This document shows, in pieces, positions 25,570-34,488 of a stretch of 64,000 nt of DNA. Origin of the DNA: Betaproteobacteria bacterium (lineage in GTDB: Bacteria; Pseudomonadota; Gammaproteobacteria; Burkholderiales; Usitatibacteraceae); assembly GCA_016711875.1 (NCBI GenBank), contig JADJSD010000023.1, positions 124,001 to 188,000 of the forward strand, in the 5' to 3' direction. Under the pieces are notes generated by a model, which did not search any database, was not told where the DNA came from, and worked only from the letters and a program-made list of their open reading frames with translations. Every line of letters begins with the position of its first letter. Position 1 is the first letter of the stretch. A program made the translations under genes and the position numbers.

Positions 25570-26377
25570 TCACTTGCCGCGGAACACGGGCTTGCGCTTT
25601 TCCATGAAGGCCGTGCGGCCCTCGGCGTAGTCCTCGCTCTCGAAGCAATCGAGAATGAGCTGGCGGCACAGGTCCGTGTCGATGTCGCGGTCGGGCTTGA
25701 GCACCTCGCGGATGATGCGCTTGCCGGCCTTGATCGTGAGGGGCGCGCCGGTGCCGATCATCTGCGTGTAGTCGGCCACGAGGGCCTCGAGACCCTCCGG
25801 CGGGACGACGCGGTTCACGAGGCCGATGGCGAGCGCCTCCGCGCTGTCGAGGCGACGCCCGGTGAAGAAGATGTCCTTGGCGCGGCCGGGGCCGAGCAGG
25901 TCGACGAGGTTCTTGAGCGCGGAGAACCGATAGCCGAGCCCCAGGCGTGTCGCCGGAATCGCGAACACGGAATCGGAGGTCGCGAGGCGGATGTCGCAGC
26001 TGATGGCGACGTTCACGCCGCCGCCGATGCAGTAGCCGCGGATGGCCGCCACCGTGGGCTTGCCGAAGTCGTGGATGCCCATGAGCGCGGCTTCGGCCAT
26101 CTGCTCATAGCGCTTTACCGCCTCTTTCGCGGCGCGGTGGTCCTCGAACTGCGAGATGTCCGCGCCCGAGACGAACGACTTCACGCCCTCGCCCGAGAAC
26201 ACGACGAGGCGCACGGCATCGTCGGCCTCGGCCTTCGCGAGGAGGATCGGCACCGCCTCCCCACATGTCGACCGACAGCGCGTTGTGCTTGGCGGGGTTG
26301 TTGAAGCGGATGTGCAGCGCGGGCCCTTCGGTCCAGGCTTTCACGCGCTCGGTGGGGGAAACGAGGGTCGTGGTCAT
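25570..26377 (-). pseudogene. Enoyl-CoA hydratase/isomerase-family protein, frameshifted
   Basis: Crotonase-fold protein of about 268 residues once repaired. The start ATG at 26377 overlaps the CoA-transferase stop (TGATG). The N-terminal part reads ...FNNPAKHNALSVDMW, then one extra G in the run at 26259-26262 moves the rest (EAVPILLAKAEADDAV..., oxyanion-hole SGADISQF and GYCIGGGVNVA) into another frame. Both catalytic glutamates of true enoyl-CoA hydratases appear replaced: the CEL position reads VNV, and the QPE position reads IPAT. The protein is therefore likely to do a different CoA chemistry (decarboxylation, isomerisation or hydrolysis). The remaining 227 codons are undamaged, arguing for a recent or artefactual shift. 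Confidence 0.78.
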
Positions 26378-27567
26378 CAGTAGATTCCGGCGGCCTTCAT
26401 GCGGGCGAGTTCCCCGGGGCCGTAGCCGGCCTCCGAGAGGATCTCCTCGGTGTGCTCGCCGCGGCGCGGGGCCGCGCGAACGATTTCGGACGGGGTGCGG
26501 GTGAGCGTGACGGGCTGGCCCATGAGGACCTGCTCGCCCTGCCATTTCGAGACGACCTTGCGAAGCATCCCCAGGTGCTGCACCTGCGGCTCCTCGAAGG
26601 TCTCGCGGATGTTGTTGATGCGCCCGCAGGCGACCCCGGCCTCGTTGAGCTTCTCGATCCAGTGGTCGCTCGTGTTCTCCTTGAGCCGCTTCTCGATCTC
26701 GGCGTTGAGCCAGTCGCGGTTGACGCTTCGCACCGCCTTGGTCTTCGAGCGTTCGTCAGCGACCCACTCCGGCGCGCCCATCGCGTCGCAGAAGCGCTCC
26801 CAAATCTTGCCGCCGAAGACGGCGATGTTGATGTGGCCGTCCTTCGTGCGATAGACGCCCGTCGGGATGCTCGTGGGGTGGAAGTTGCCGGCCTGCCCCG
26901 GGATCTCGCCGTCGATGCTCCAGCGCGAGGTCTGGAAATCCATCATGTAGATGAGCGATTCCAGCAGCGAGGTGTGCAGCCACTGGCCCTTGCCGGAGGC
27001 TTCTCGCTCCAGCAGCGCGACCGTGACGCCGTAGGCCGCGAAGATGCCGCCGCACAGGTCCGCGATGGGGATGCCCACGCGCATCGGGCCCTGGTCCTGC
27101 CGGCCCGTCACCGACATGAGCCCGCCCATGCCCTGCGCGATCTGGTCGAAGCCGGGGCGGTTGGCGTAGGGGCCGGTCTGGCCGAAGCCCGAGATGCTCG
27201 CGTAGACCAGGCGCGGGTTGAGGGCGGAGAGCGCCTCGTAGTCGATCCCCAGGCGCGTCTTCACGTCGGGGCGGAAGTTCTCGAGGAGCACGTCGGCCGT
27301 CGAGGCGAGCTTCTTCAGCACCGCGATGCCCTCGGGCTCCTTGAGGTTCAGCGTGATCGAGCGCTTGTTGCGGTGCGTGTACTGGTAGTCCGAGCCGTCC
27401 TGGCCGCCCAGGGTGTCGTCGCCGCGCATGTGCTCGGGCATCTGCACCTGGATCACGTCGGCGCCCCAGTCGGCGAGCTGGCGCGCGGCCGTGGGTCCGG
27501 CGCGCACCTGGGTCATGTCGATCACGCGGAAGCGCGCCAGGGCGCTCGACGCGGGCTGGTGGGGCAT
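26377..27567 (-). CDS. Family III CoA-transferase (CaiB/BaiF)
   Basis: 396-residue transferase that moves CoA between carboxylic acids. N-terminal VIDMTQVRAGPTAARQLADWGADVIQVQ and LLENFRPDVKTRLGID are typical; the catalytic Asp is that in IPIADLCGGIFAAYG. The ATG at 27567 follows GAGGTTCG. It leads a minus-strand operon with the crotonase, a Bug receptor and the IlvD-type dehydratase, and diverges from the DapA-like gene across a 214-base region that must carry both promoters. Confidence 0.92.
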   Translation of the reverse strand: MPHQPASSALARFRVIDMTQVRAGPTAARQLADWGADVIQVQMPEHMRGDDTLGGQDGSDYQYTHRNKRSITLNLKEPEGIAVLKKLASTADVLLENFRPDVKTRLGIDYEALSALNPRLVYASISGFGQTGPYANRPGFDQIAQGMGGLMSVTGRQDQGPMRVGIPIADLCGGIFAAYGVTVALLEREASGKGQWLHTSLLESLIYMMDFQTSRWSIDGEIPGQAGNFHPTSIPTGVYRTKDGHINIAVFGGKIWERFCDAMGAPEWVADERSKTKAVRSVNRDWLNAEIEKRLKENTSDHWIEKLNEAGVACGRINNIRETFEEPQVQHLGMLRKVVSKWQGEQVLMGQPVTLTRTPSEIVRAAPRRGEHTEEILSEAGYGPGELARMKAAGIY

Positions 27568-27781
27568 GGGAATCGAACCTCCTCGATGGCGGGGCCGCTC
27601 TCGTGGCGGCCCTCGGCGACGCGTCCGTGACGGGTCTTCGCGATGATACAGGCCCGCGGCGGCGCGACCCCGCAGCCGGTGTAAACGCGCCTTTGCTCGC
27701 CTTTCGGCACCGCTCGCGGCAGAATGGTCCACGCGCGCGCCCCAGGCGTGAGCGACTCGCCCCACGAAACAGGAACCCCCC

Positions 27782-28726
27782 ATGCCCCGCCTCGACGAGA
27801 CCGCCCGCGGCGTCTATCTCATCACCGTCACGCCTTTCCACGACGACGGCCGACTCGATCTCGAGAGCACCGACCGCGTCATCGATTTCTATCTCGAGAA
27901 AGGCGCCACGGGGCTGACGGTGCTGGGCGTCCTGGGCGAGGCGCCCAAGCTCACCGCGGCCGAATCCGAGGCGTACGTGAAGCGGGTTCTCGCGCGCGTG
28001 AAGGACCGCGTGCCGGTCATCGTGGGCGTCTCTTCCCCCGGCTTCGCGGCGATGGGCGAACTGGGCAAGCGCGTGATGGACCTCGGCGCCTCCGGCGTGA
28101 TGGTGGGACCCGGCGCGGCGGTCAAGACCGACGACCAGGCCGTCGCCTACTACGAGATGGCGGCCGAGACGCTGGGCCCGGACGTGCCGATGTGCGTGCA
28201 GGACCACCCGCTTGCCTACAGCGGCGTGCAGCTTCCCGTCCCGGTGCTCGTGCGCATCTTCAAGTCGCTGAAGCAGGCGGTGATGCTCAAGCACGAGGAC
28301 TGGCCCGGCCCCGGACTTTCGAAGCTGGCCGCCATGCGCGCGGCGAGCGATCGCGGCGACATCCGGCGCATCTCGATCCTGTCGGGCAACGGCGGCGGCC
28401 TCTTCCTGCCGGAGGAACTCTCGCGCGGGGCGGATGGCGCCATGACCGGCTTCAGCTATCCCGAGATGATGCGCGACGTGGTCGCGGCCCACGCTGGCGG
28501 GAACGTCGAGCGCGCCCACGACCTCTTCGACGCCTACCTGCCGCTCGCCCGTTACGAGCAGCAGACGGCGCTCGGTCTCGCGGTGCGCAAGTACATGCTG
28601 CAAAAGCGCGGCGCGATCGCGTCGGCCGCCATCCGCAAGCCCGGCCCGAAGCTCTCGGCCGCGGACATCGCGGACATCGACCGCCTCATCGCCCGCCAGG
28701 ACAAACGACTCAAGGAACTCGGCTGA
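27782..28726 (+). CDS. DapA/NanA-superfamily lyase lacking DapA catalytic residues
   Basis: 314-residue (beta/alpha)8 protein. The Schiff-base lysine is kept (Lys170 in VMLKHEDWPG), but the usual active-site tyrosine of YNxP is Gln140 (VQDHP), and the Thr-Thr of GTTGE reads Val-Leu (GVLGEAPKLT, about 49-58). It is therefore not dihydrodipicolinate synthase; an aldolase, decarboxylase or dehydratase acting on a keto acid is likelier. The stop overlaps the start of the RraA-like gene (TGATG), and a Bug receptor follows, making a three-gene unit. Confidence 0.85.
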   Translation: MPRLDETARGVYLITVTPFHDDGRLDLESTDRVIDFYLEKGATGLTVLGVLGEAPKLTAAESEAYVKRVLARVKDRVPVIVGVSSPGFAAMGELGKRVMDLGASGVMVGPGAAVKTDDQAVAYYEMAAETLGPDVPMCVQDHPLAYSGVQLPVPVLVRIFKSLKQAVMLKHEDWPGPGLSKLAAMRAASDRGDIRRISILSGNGGGLFLPEELSRGADGAMTGFSYPEMMRDVVAAHAGGNVERAHDLFDAYLPLARYEQQTALGLAVRKYMLQKRGAIASAAIRKPGPKLSAADIADIDRLIARQDKRLKELG

Positions 28727-29436
28727 TGCCCCTCGACAAGCAAGTCATCGACACCCTCTCGCAAGTCACCACCGCGACCATCACCACGCTCCTGCTGAAG
28801 AAGGGGCTACGCAACGTCTGGATGCGCGGGACGAAACCGCTCAACCCGGGCCAGCCGCGCCTCGTGGGCCCGGCCTTCACGCTGCGCTTCGTGCCGGCGC
28901 GCGAAGACCTCGCGACGCCCGAATCGTGGTCCAAGCCCATCTCGACGCGCGCGGCCATCGAGGCGATGCCCGAAGGCTGCATCACCGTCGTCGACGCCAT
29001 GGGCGTCACCGATGCCGGCATCTTCGGCGACATCCTCTGCGCGCGCATGAAGAAGAAGGGCGTCGCGGCCCTCGTCACCGACGGCGTGCTGCGCGACGTG
29101 GCCGGCGTGAAGGGCACGGGACTGCCGGTCTGGTGCCAGGGTGCCGCGGCGCCGCCTTCCGTCGCCGGCCTCACCTTCGTGAACTGGGGCGAGCCCATCG
29201 CGTGCGGTGGCGTCGCCGTGTTCCCCGACGACGTCGTGGTCGTGGACGAGGACGGCGCGGTGCTCATCCCGCAGGCGCTCGTCGCGGACATCGTCGCGGC
29301 CGCGCCGGAGCAGGAACGCCTCGAGAACTGGATCATGGGCGAAGTGGAGAAGGGCGCTTCGCTGCCCGGGCTCTATCCTCCGAATGCGGAGAACAAGGCG
29401 CGGTACGAAGCCTGGAAGGCCGGCGGCTCGAAGTAG
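28726..29436 (+). CDS. RraA/HMG-aldolase family protein
   Basis: 236 residues. It has the metal-dependent class II aldolase signature of 4-hydroxy-4-methyl-2-oxoglutarate / 4-carboxy-4-hydroxy-2-oxoadipate aldolases: a GD (in FGDILCARM), about 20 residues, then RD (in TDGVLRDVAGV). Such enzymes give pyruvate plus a second 2-oxo acid. RNase E regulators share this fold, but true RraA proteins are much shorter and the catabolic setting favours an aldolase. With ligJ at 15.8 kb it could complete the lower protocatechuate 4,5 route, or act on the product of the DapA-like enzyme before it. Confidence 0.82.
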   Translation: MPLDKQVIDTLSQVTTATITTLLLKKGLRNVWMRGTKPLNPGQPRLVGPAFTLRFVPAREDLATPESWSKPISTRAAIEAMPEGCITVVDAMGVTDAGIFGDILCARMKKKGVAALVTDGVLRDVAGVKGTGLPVWCQGAAAPPSVAGLTFVNWGEPIACGGVAVFPDDVVVVDEDGAVLIPQALVADIVAAAPEQERLENWIMGEVEKGASLPGLYPPNAENKARYEAWKAGGSK

Positions 29437-29480
29437 CCGCCGCCTGCAGCACACAAGACAACGATAACGAGGAGAAACCG

Positions 29481-30446
29481 ATGAAGACTTTCCGATTGCT
29501 CGCGGCGACGCTCGCCCTGGCGGCCACGGCCGCCGTGGCCCAGCCCTATCCCAACAAGTCCGTGAAGCTCATCGTCCCGTACCCGCCCGGCGGCGCGACG
29601 GACGTGATCGGCCGCGTGATGGCGCAGCGCCTCACGACGGCGCTCGGCCAGCAGGTGGTGGTCGACAACCGGGGAGGCGCCGGCGGGAACATCGGCGCGG
29701 AGGCGGTGGCGAAGTCCGCGCCGGACGGCTACACGCTCCTCATGGGCGCGCTCACCTCGCACTCCATCATGGCGACGCTCGAGAAGGGCACCATCCGCTA
29801 CGACCTGGGCAAGGACCTCACGCCCGTGGCGGTCGTCGGCTCGGTGCCGCTCGTCTGGGTGGTGACGCCGTCGCTGCCCGTGAAGACGCTGCAGGAACTC
29901 GTCGCGTACGCCAAGGCGAACCCCGGCAAGCTCACGTATGCCTCTTCCGGTGCCGGCGCGCCGCAGCGCATGTGCGCGGAACTCTTCAAGCTCAAGATCG
30001 GCGCGGACATGATCCACGTCCCGTACAAGGGCAGCGGCCCGGCGATGGCGGATCTCGTCGGCGGGCAGGTGCTCACGATGTGCGAGACCGTCCCGGCGTC
30101 CCTGCAGCTCATCAAGGGCGGGAAGCTGCGCGCGCTCGCGGTCACGACGGCCGAGCGCATTTCCCAGTTGCCCGACGTCCCCACCGCGGCCGAGGCCGGC
30201 GTCACCGGCATCGAGGTGGCCTCGCTCTTCGGCGTGATGGCTCCGGCCGGCACGCCCGCGCCGATCATCGCGAAGCTGAACGCCGAGATCCAGAAGATCC
30301 TCGCCATGCCGGAGGCGCAGGAGCAGCTCCTCGCCCAGGGCGCCTACGCGGTGAAGATGTCGCCCGAGCAGTCGAACGACCGGATCAAGCGGGAGATCTC
30401 GCAGTGGGCGAAAGTCATCGCCGACGCGAAGATCAAGGCCGACTGA
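29481..30446 (+). CDS. Bug/TctC-family periplasmic substrate-binding protein
   Basis: 321-residue receptor: short signal peptide ending at AAVAQ, then PYPNKSVKLIVPYPPGGATD and MIHVPYKGSGPAMADLVGG. ATG at 29481 with GGAG seven bases before it. It closes the unit DapA-like lyase-RraA-like aldolase-receptor. Its 3' end overlaps the convergent LysR gene by 14 bases. Confidence 0.93.
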   Translation: MKTFRLLAATLALAATAAVAQPYPNKSVKLIVPYPPGGATDVIGRVMAQRLTTALGQQVVVDNRGGAGGNIGAEAVAKSAPDGYTLLMGALTSHSIMATLEKGTIRYDLGKDLTPVAVVGSVPLVWVVTPSLPVKTLQELVAYAKANPGKLTYASSGAGAPQRMCAELFKLKIGADMIHVPYKGSGPAMADLVGGQVLTMCETVPASLQLIKGGKLRALAVTTAERISQLPDVPTAAEAGVTGIEVASLFGVMAPAGTPAPIIAKLNAEIQKILAMPEAQEQLLAQGAYAVKMSPEQSNDRIKREISQWAKVIADAKIKAD

Positions 30447-31320
30447 GCGTGCCGGCGGCGACGGCGGTCGCCGCTTCGACGAAAGCCTGCACGGGCCCCG
30501 CGCGCACCGACGCGCGCGGGTAGACCACGCCGACCTGCCGCGCGTGTTCCGGGGAATCCACCGGGATGCGCCGCAGGCGCACGCCCTCGGGCCAGGGCGG
30601 TGGCCAGTCCGGGATGAGCGCGACGCCGAGCCCGCGGTCGACCATGCGCGTGATGGCGAAGAGCGAGGTGACCTCGAAGCGCTCCTGCGGCAAGATGCCT
30701 TCGCGGCGCAGGTAGCGATCCACCAGCCGTCCGCCCGCGGTGTCGCGCGAGAGGCGGATGAAGGGCTCGCGGGCCAGCAATGCGTTCGGGTCGCGCTCGC
30801 GCAGCGCGACCGGCGCGATCACGAGCAGCGGTTCGGCACGCAGCGGCCGCCACTCGCACGCCTTCGCCAGCGCGAACTCCGGCTTCACCACGATGGCGGC
30901 GTCCAGCTCGCCGCGATTCACCTTTTCGTAGAGGTCGCCCGAACCCCCGGGCGAGACGCGCACGCGGACGCGCGGGTGGCTTTTCGCGAGCCGCGCGAGG
31001 ATGTCCGGGACGAGGCCCGTCATGGCGGTCGCCACGGAGCCCGCGTGCAACTCACCCGCCGTGCGATCGTCCACGGCGGCCGCACGCAGGTCCCGCGCGG
31101 ACTGGAGGAACGCGCGCGCCCGGGCCAGCACGCGGGCCCCGGCCTCCGTCGGCGTCACGGTACGGCCGGCGCGCACGAGCAGCGGCGAGCCGATGTCGCG
31201 CTCGAGCGCGCGGATGCGCTGCGCGAGGGCCGCCGGCGTGAGGTTCAGGCGCCGGGCCGCCTCCGCCATGGAGCCGTGGTCGGCGACGAAGACGAAGCTT
31301 TCGAGGAAGCGGGTATCCAC
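30433..31320 (-). CDS. LysR-family transcriptional regulator
   Basis: 295 residues. Winged helix-turn-helix at the N-terminus (FVADHGSMAEAARRLNLTPAALAQRIRALE, residues 11-40 or so) and a LysR substrate-binding domain after it. The start is GTG at 31320 (MDTRFLESFVFV); no earlier ATG fits. It diverges from the CitE-like operon and probably controls it, and perhaps the unit it faces. It overlaps the convergent Bug gene by 14 bases. Confidence 0.92.
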   Translation of the reverse strand: MDTRFLESFVFVADHGSMAEAARRLNLTPAALAQRIRALERDIGSPLLVRAGRTVTPTEAGARVLARARAFLQSARDLRAAAVDDRTAGELHAGSVATAMTGLVPDILARLAKSHPRVRVRVSPGGSGDLYEKVNRGELDAAIVVKPEFALAKACEWRPLRAEPLLVIAPVALRERDPNALLAREPFIRLSRDTAGGRLVDRYLRREGILPQERFEVTSLFAITRMVDRGLGVALIPDWPPPWPEGVRLRRIPVDSPEHARQVGVVYPRASVRAGPVQAFVEAATAVAAGTLSRP

Positions 31321-31321
31321 A

Positions 31322-31341
31322 AGACGGAAAATCTATCGTCT
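31322..31341. promoter_or_regulatory. Candidate LysR operator
   Basis: AGACG (31322-31326) and CGTCT (31337-31341) form an inverted repeat with ten bases between, directly beside the LysR start and 78 bases before the CitE-like start. LysR proteins bind such dyads in divergent gaps. It is the only clear dyad in this 98-base gap. Confidence 0.4.
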
Positions 31342-31418
31342 GAAGATGCCGATGTCCACTTTTTCTTTTTCCCCCGAAGGCCTAGGATCGGCGCTTCCCT
31401 CCCGCAATCGGTCCGTCC

Positions 31419-32285
31419 ATGCGCTGCAAGCTCTTCGTTCCCGGCTCGCGTCCCGAGCTGTTCGCCAAGGCGATGGCCGGCGACGCCGACGCGATCTCCA
31501 TCGACCTCGAGGACGCCGTCGACGAAAGCCGCAAGGACTGGGCGCGGGACGAGGTCGCGAAGTTCCTGCGCTCGCTGCCCCCCGGCCACGCGAAGACGAT
31601 CATCGTGCGGGTGAACGGCGTCGACACGCCGCACTTCGAAAGGGACATCGAGGCCATCTCGGGCCCCGGGCTCGACCTGGTGAACCAGCCGATGCCGGCT
31701 TCGGGCGACCACGTGTGTGCCTGCGCCGAGGTGATCCGCCGCGTGGCCAAGGGCATGGGTCTCGCCGCGCCGCCCGGCATCATGGCCAACATCGAGACGC
31801 CCACCGCCTTCCGGCGTGCCGCGGAGATCGCGACCGCCGACCCGCTCGTGAAGGGGCTGCAGATCGGCTTCGGCGACCTGCTCGAGCCCTACGGCATCGA
31901 ACGCTACGACCCGCGCGTCGTGCTGCACTTCCAGCTCGGCGTGAAGCTCGCGGCGGCGGAAGCCGGCATCTTCGCCTACGACTCGGCCATGGCCGACGTG
32001 AAGAACGTCGCCTTCCTGCGCGAGGAGGCGGAGACGGCCCGGCGCCTGGGCTTCCTCGGCAAGAGCGCCATCCACCCCTCGCAGGTGGCCGTCATCAACG
32101 ACGTCTTCCGCCCCACCGAGGCGGAGATCGCCCATTCCCTCAAGGTGGTCGCCTCGGCGAAGGAGAACGCCTCGAAGGGCGTCGGCGCGTGGACGGTCGA
32201 CGGCAAGATGATCGACGCGCCCTTCGTCGCGCGCGCGCAGGCGGTGCTCGCCGTCGCGCGCCGGCTGGGGCTCGTGCAGGACTAG
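31419..32285 (+). CDS. CitE-like (HpcH/HpaI family) CoA-ester lyase
   Basis: 288-residue TIM-barrel lyase. Family marks: LFVPGSRPELFAKAM, DLEDAVDESRKDWARDEV (acidic metal/CoA site), RVNG, ANIETPTA, GFGDLLEPYGIER and KSAIHPSQV near the end. CitE-like proteins of this length without CitD/CitF cleave malyl-, citramalyl- or similar CoA esters. Followed by a Bug receptor (36 bases) and a CoA-transferase that could supply the CoA ester, a combination reminiscent of C5-dicarboxylate (citramalate/itaconate) breakdown; this last point is inference. Confidence 0.87.
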   Translation: MRCKLFVPGSRPELFAKAMAGDADAISIDLEDAVDESRKDWARDEVAKFLRSLPPGHAKTIIVRVNGVDTPHFERDIEAISGPGLDLVNQPMPASGDHVCACAEVIRRVAKGMGLAAPPGIMANIETPTAFRRAAEIATADPLVKGLQIGFGDLLEPYGIERYDPRVVLHFQLGVKLAAAEAGIFAYDSAMADVKNVAFLREEAETARRLGFLGKSAIHPSQVAVINDVFRPTEAEIAHSLKVVASAKENASKGVGAWTVDGKMIDAPFVARAQAVLAVARRLGLVQD

Positions 32286-32321
32286 TTCGGCATTCCCGCA
32301 ACAAGAACCCGGAGGAGAACC

Positions 32322-33287
32322 ATGCGATTCGCCCGTACCCTCGCCGCGCTGGCCGCGGCGCTCGTCGTCGCCTCACCCGCCCTCGCGCAGGGCAAGTTCC
32401 CCACGCGCACCGTCTCGCTCGTCGTGCCCTATCCGGCCGGCGGCTCCAACGACATCTTCGCGCGCGCCCTCGGCAAGAAGCTCTCCGAGGCCTGGGGGCA
32501 TCCCGTGATCGTGGAGAACAAGCCGGGTGCCGGCGGTTCCATCGGCGCGGCGTTCGTGTCCAATGCCGCGCCCGACGGCTACACGATCATGCTGCTGTCC
32601 TCGTCGTTCACGACGGGCGCGGCCATCCAGCCGAAGCTGCCCTTCGATCCCGTGAAGGGCTTCACCCCGATCGCGATGGTGGCCAAGGGGCCGATGGTGC
32701 TCACGGTCTCGAACGGCGTGCCGGCGAAGACCTTCGCGGAGTTCCTCGCGCTCGCGAAGTCCAAGCCCGGCAAGCTCAACTTCGGCTCGTCGGGGCAGGG
32801 CAGCACCAACCACTTCGCCACGGAGCTCCTCATGGGCGCGGCCGGCATCCAGATGACGCACGTGCCCTACAAGGGCATGGGGCCGGCCACGGCCGATGCC
32901 ATCGCCGGCCACATCGACGTCCTCGTCGCGAGCGCGCCCTCGATCATGCAGCACGTGCGCGGCGGCAAGGTGCGCGGCCTGGGCGTCACCAGCCAGGGCC
33001 CCTCGGCGGTCGTCCCGGAACTGCCGGCCATCTCCGCGACCGTGCCGGGCTACGCGTTCGACCTGTGGTGGGGCGTGCTCGCGCCCCCGGGCATGGCAAA
33101 GGAACTGGCCGCGTCGATCAACGCCGAGATCAACAAGGCCCTGGCGAGCGCCGACCTGAAGGAAACCCTCTCGCGCGAGGGCACGGAGCCCTACGTCATG
33201 ACGCCGGCCCAGGTCGCCGAGACGATCCGCTCGGAGATCGAGGAGTGGAAGAAGGTCGCCGCCCGCGCCAACATCAAGGTGGAGTAG
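32322..33287 (+). CDS. Bug/TctC-family periplasmic substrate-binding protein
   Basis: 321-residue receptor with signal peptide (VVASPALAQG, cut near residue 22), then FPTRTVSLVVPYPAGGSND and THVPYKGMGPATADAIAGH. Good GGAGG ribosome site. Sits between the CitE-like lyase and a CoA-transferase in one plus-strand unit, so its ligand is probably the acid they process. Confidence 0.93.
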   Translation: MRFARTLAALAAALVVASPALAQGKFPTRTVSLVVPYPAGGSNDIFARALGKKLSEAWGHPVIVENKPGAGGSIGAAFVSNAAPDGYTIMLLSSSFTTGAAIQPKLPFDPVKGFTPIAMVAKGPMVLTVSNGVPAKTFAEFLALAKSKPGKLNFGSSGQGSTNHFATELLMGAAGIQMTHVPYKGMGPATADAIAGHIDVLVASAPSIMQHVRGGKVRGLGVTSQGPSAVVPELPAISATVPGYAFDLWWGVLAPPGMAKELAASINAEINKALASADLKETLSREGTEPYVMTPAQVAETIRSEIEEWKKVAARANIKVE

Positions 33288-33291
33288 GGCG

Positions 33292-34488
33292 GTGACGGGA
33301 CCCCTCGACGGCATCCGGGTCCTCGACCTCTCGAGCTACATCGCCGGGCCCTACGGCTGCACGCTGCTCGCGGACCTCGGGGCCGACGTCGTCAAGATCG
33401 AGTCCCCCGAGGGCGACACGCTGCGCAAGTACCCGTCGACGCTGCCCACGGAAAGCCGCGCCTTCCTCGGCGTGAACCGCGGCAAGCGCGGCCTCGCGCT
33501 GGATCTCAAGAACCCCGCGGGGCTCGCGGTGCTGAAACGCCTGGTCGGGAAGGCCGACGTCCTCGTGCACAACTTCCGGCCCTCGGTGCCGCCGCGGCTC
33601 GGGATCGACTACGCCTCGCTCAAGGCCGTGAACCCGCGCCTCGTCTATTGCGGGCTCTCGGGCTACGGCGAGACGGGCCCGCTGCGCGAGAAGGCCGGCT
33701 ACGACCAGGTGCTGCAATCGCTCACCGGCATGTGCGCCATGCAGGGGCCGGACGCGGACCACCCGCAGATCCTCTACGGCTCCGTGGTCGACTATTACGC
33801 CGCTTCGATGCTGGCATTCGCCGTGTCCTCCGCGCTCTTCGAGCGCAGCCGCACGGGCGAGGGGCGGCAGGTGGACGTCTCGCTGCTGCGCAGTGCGCTC
33901 ACGATGCAATCGGCGCGTTTCGTGTGGGCCGAGGGCGAGCCGCGCGAGGTGGCGCGGGACATGCGTTCGGGCGGCGTCACGGGCATCCATCCGACGAAGC
34001 AGGGCAGCCTCTATCTCTCGGCCAACACGCCGCACTTCTGGGCGGCCCTGTGCGAGCTCGCGGATCTCGCGGACCTGGCCGCGGACCCGCGCTACGACAC
34101 GGTGAAGAAGCGCGCGCAGCACGCCGCGGAGATCGTGCCGAAGCTCCGGGCCGCCCTCGCCACGCGCACCGCGCTCGACTGGGAAGCGCGCTTCGGCGAA
34201 CGCGTGCCCTGCGCCGCCGTGCGCAGCGTCGAGGAGATGTTCGACCATCCGCAGGTCGTGGCCGAAGGGCTCATCGACACGTACGAGCATCCGAAGGCCG
34301 GCCGTTTCCGCGGATTTCGCGAGCCGGTGCGCTTCGGCGGCGTGCCCGCGCCGACGCCCCGCGCGGCGCCGCTCTTCGGCGAGCACGCGCACGAGCTTCT
34401 CGCCGAGGCGGGGTATGGGGCGCCGGAGATCGACGCGCTGCTCGCGAACGGCGCGTTGCCGAAGCCGGAGGCCGCGAGTGGCCATTGA
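33292..34488 (+). CDS. Family III CoA-transferase (CaiB/BaiF)
   Basis: 398 residues, GTG start four bases after the receptor's stop. N-terminal GIRVLDLSSYIAGPYGCTLL, ADVVKIESPEGD and LVHNFRPSVPPRLGID are typical; the catalytic Asp lies in GSVVDYYAASMLAF. It overlaps the amidohydrolase gene by 11 bases. Together with the CitE-like lyase it could activate a di- or hydroxyacid to its CoA ester for cleavage. Confidence 0.92.
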   Translation: MTGPLDGIRVLDLSSYIAGPYGCTLLADLGADVVKIESPEGDTLRKYPSTLPTESRAFLGVNRGKRGLALDLKNPAGLAVLKRLVGKADVLVHNFRPSVPPRLGIDYASLKAVNPRLVYCGLSGYGETGPLREKAGYDQVLQSLTGMCAMQGPDADHPQILYGSVVDYYAASMLAFAVSSALFERSRTGEGRQVDVSLLRSALTMQSARFVWAEGEPREVARDMRSGGVTGIHPTKQGSLYLSANTPHFWAALCELADLADLAADPRYDTVKKRAQHAAEIVPKLRAALATRTALDWEARFGERVPCAAVRSVEEMFDHPQVVAEGLIDTYEHPKAGRFRGFREPVRFGGVPAPTPRAAPLFGEHAHELLAEAGYGAPEIDALLANGALPKPEAASGH

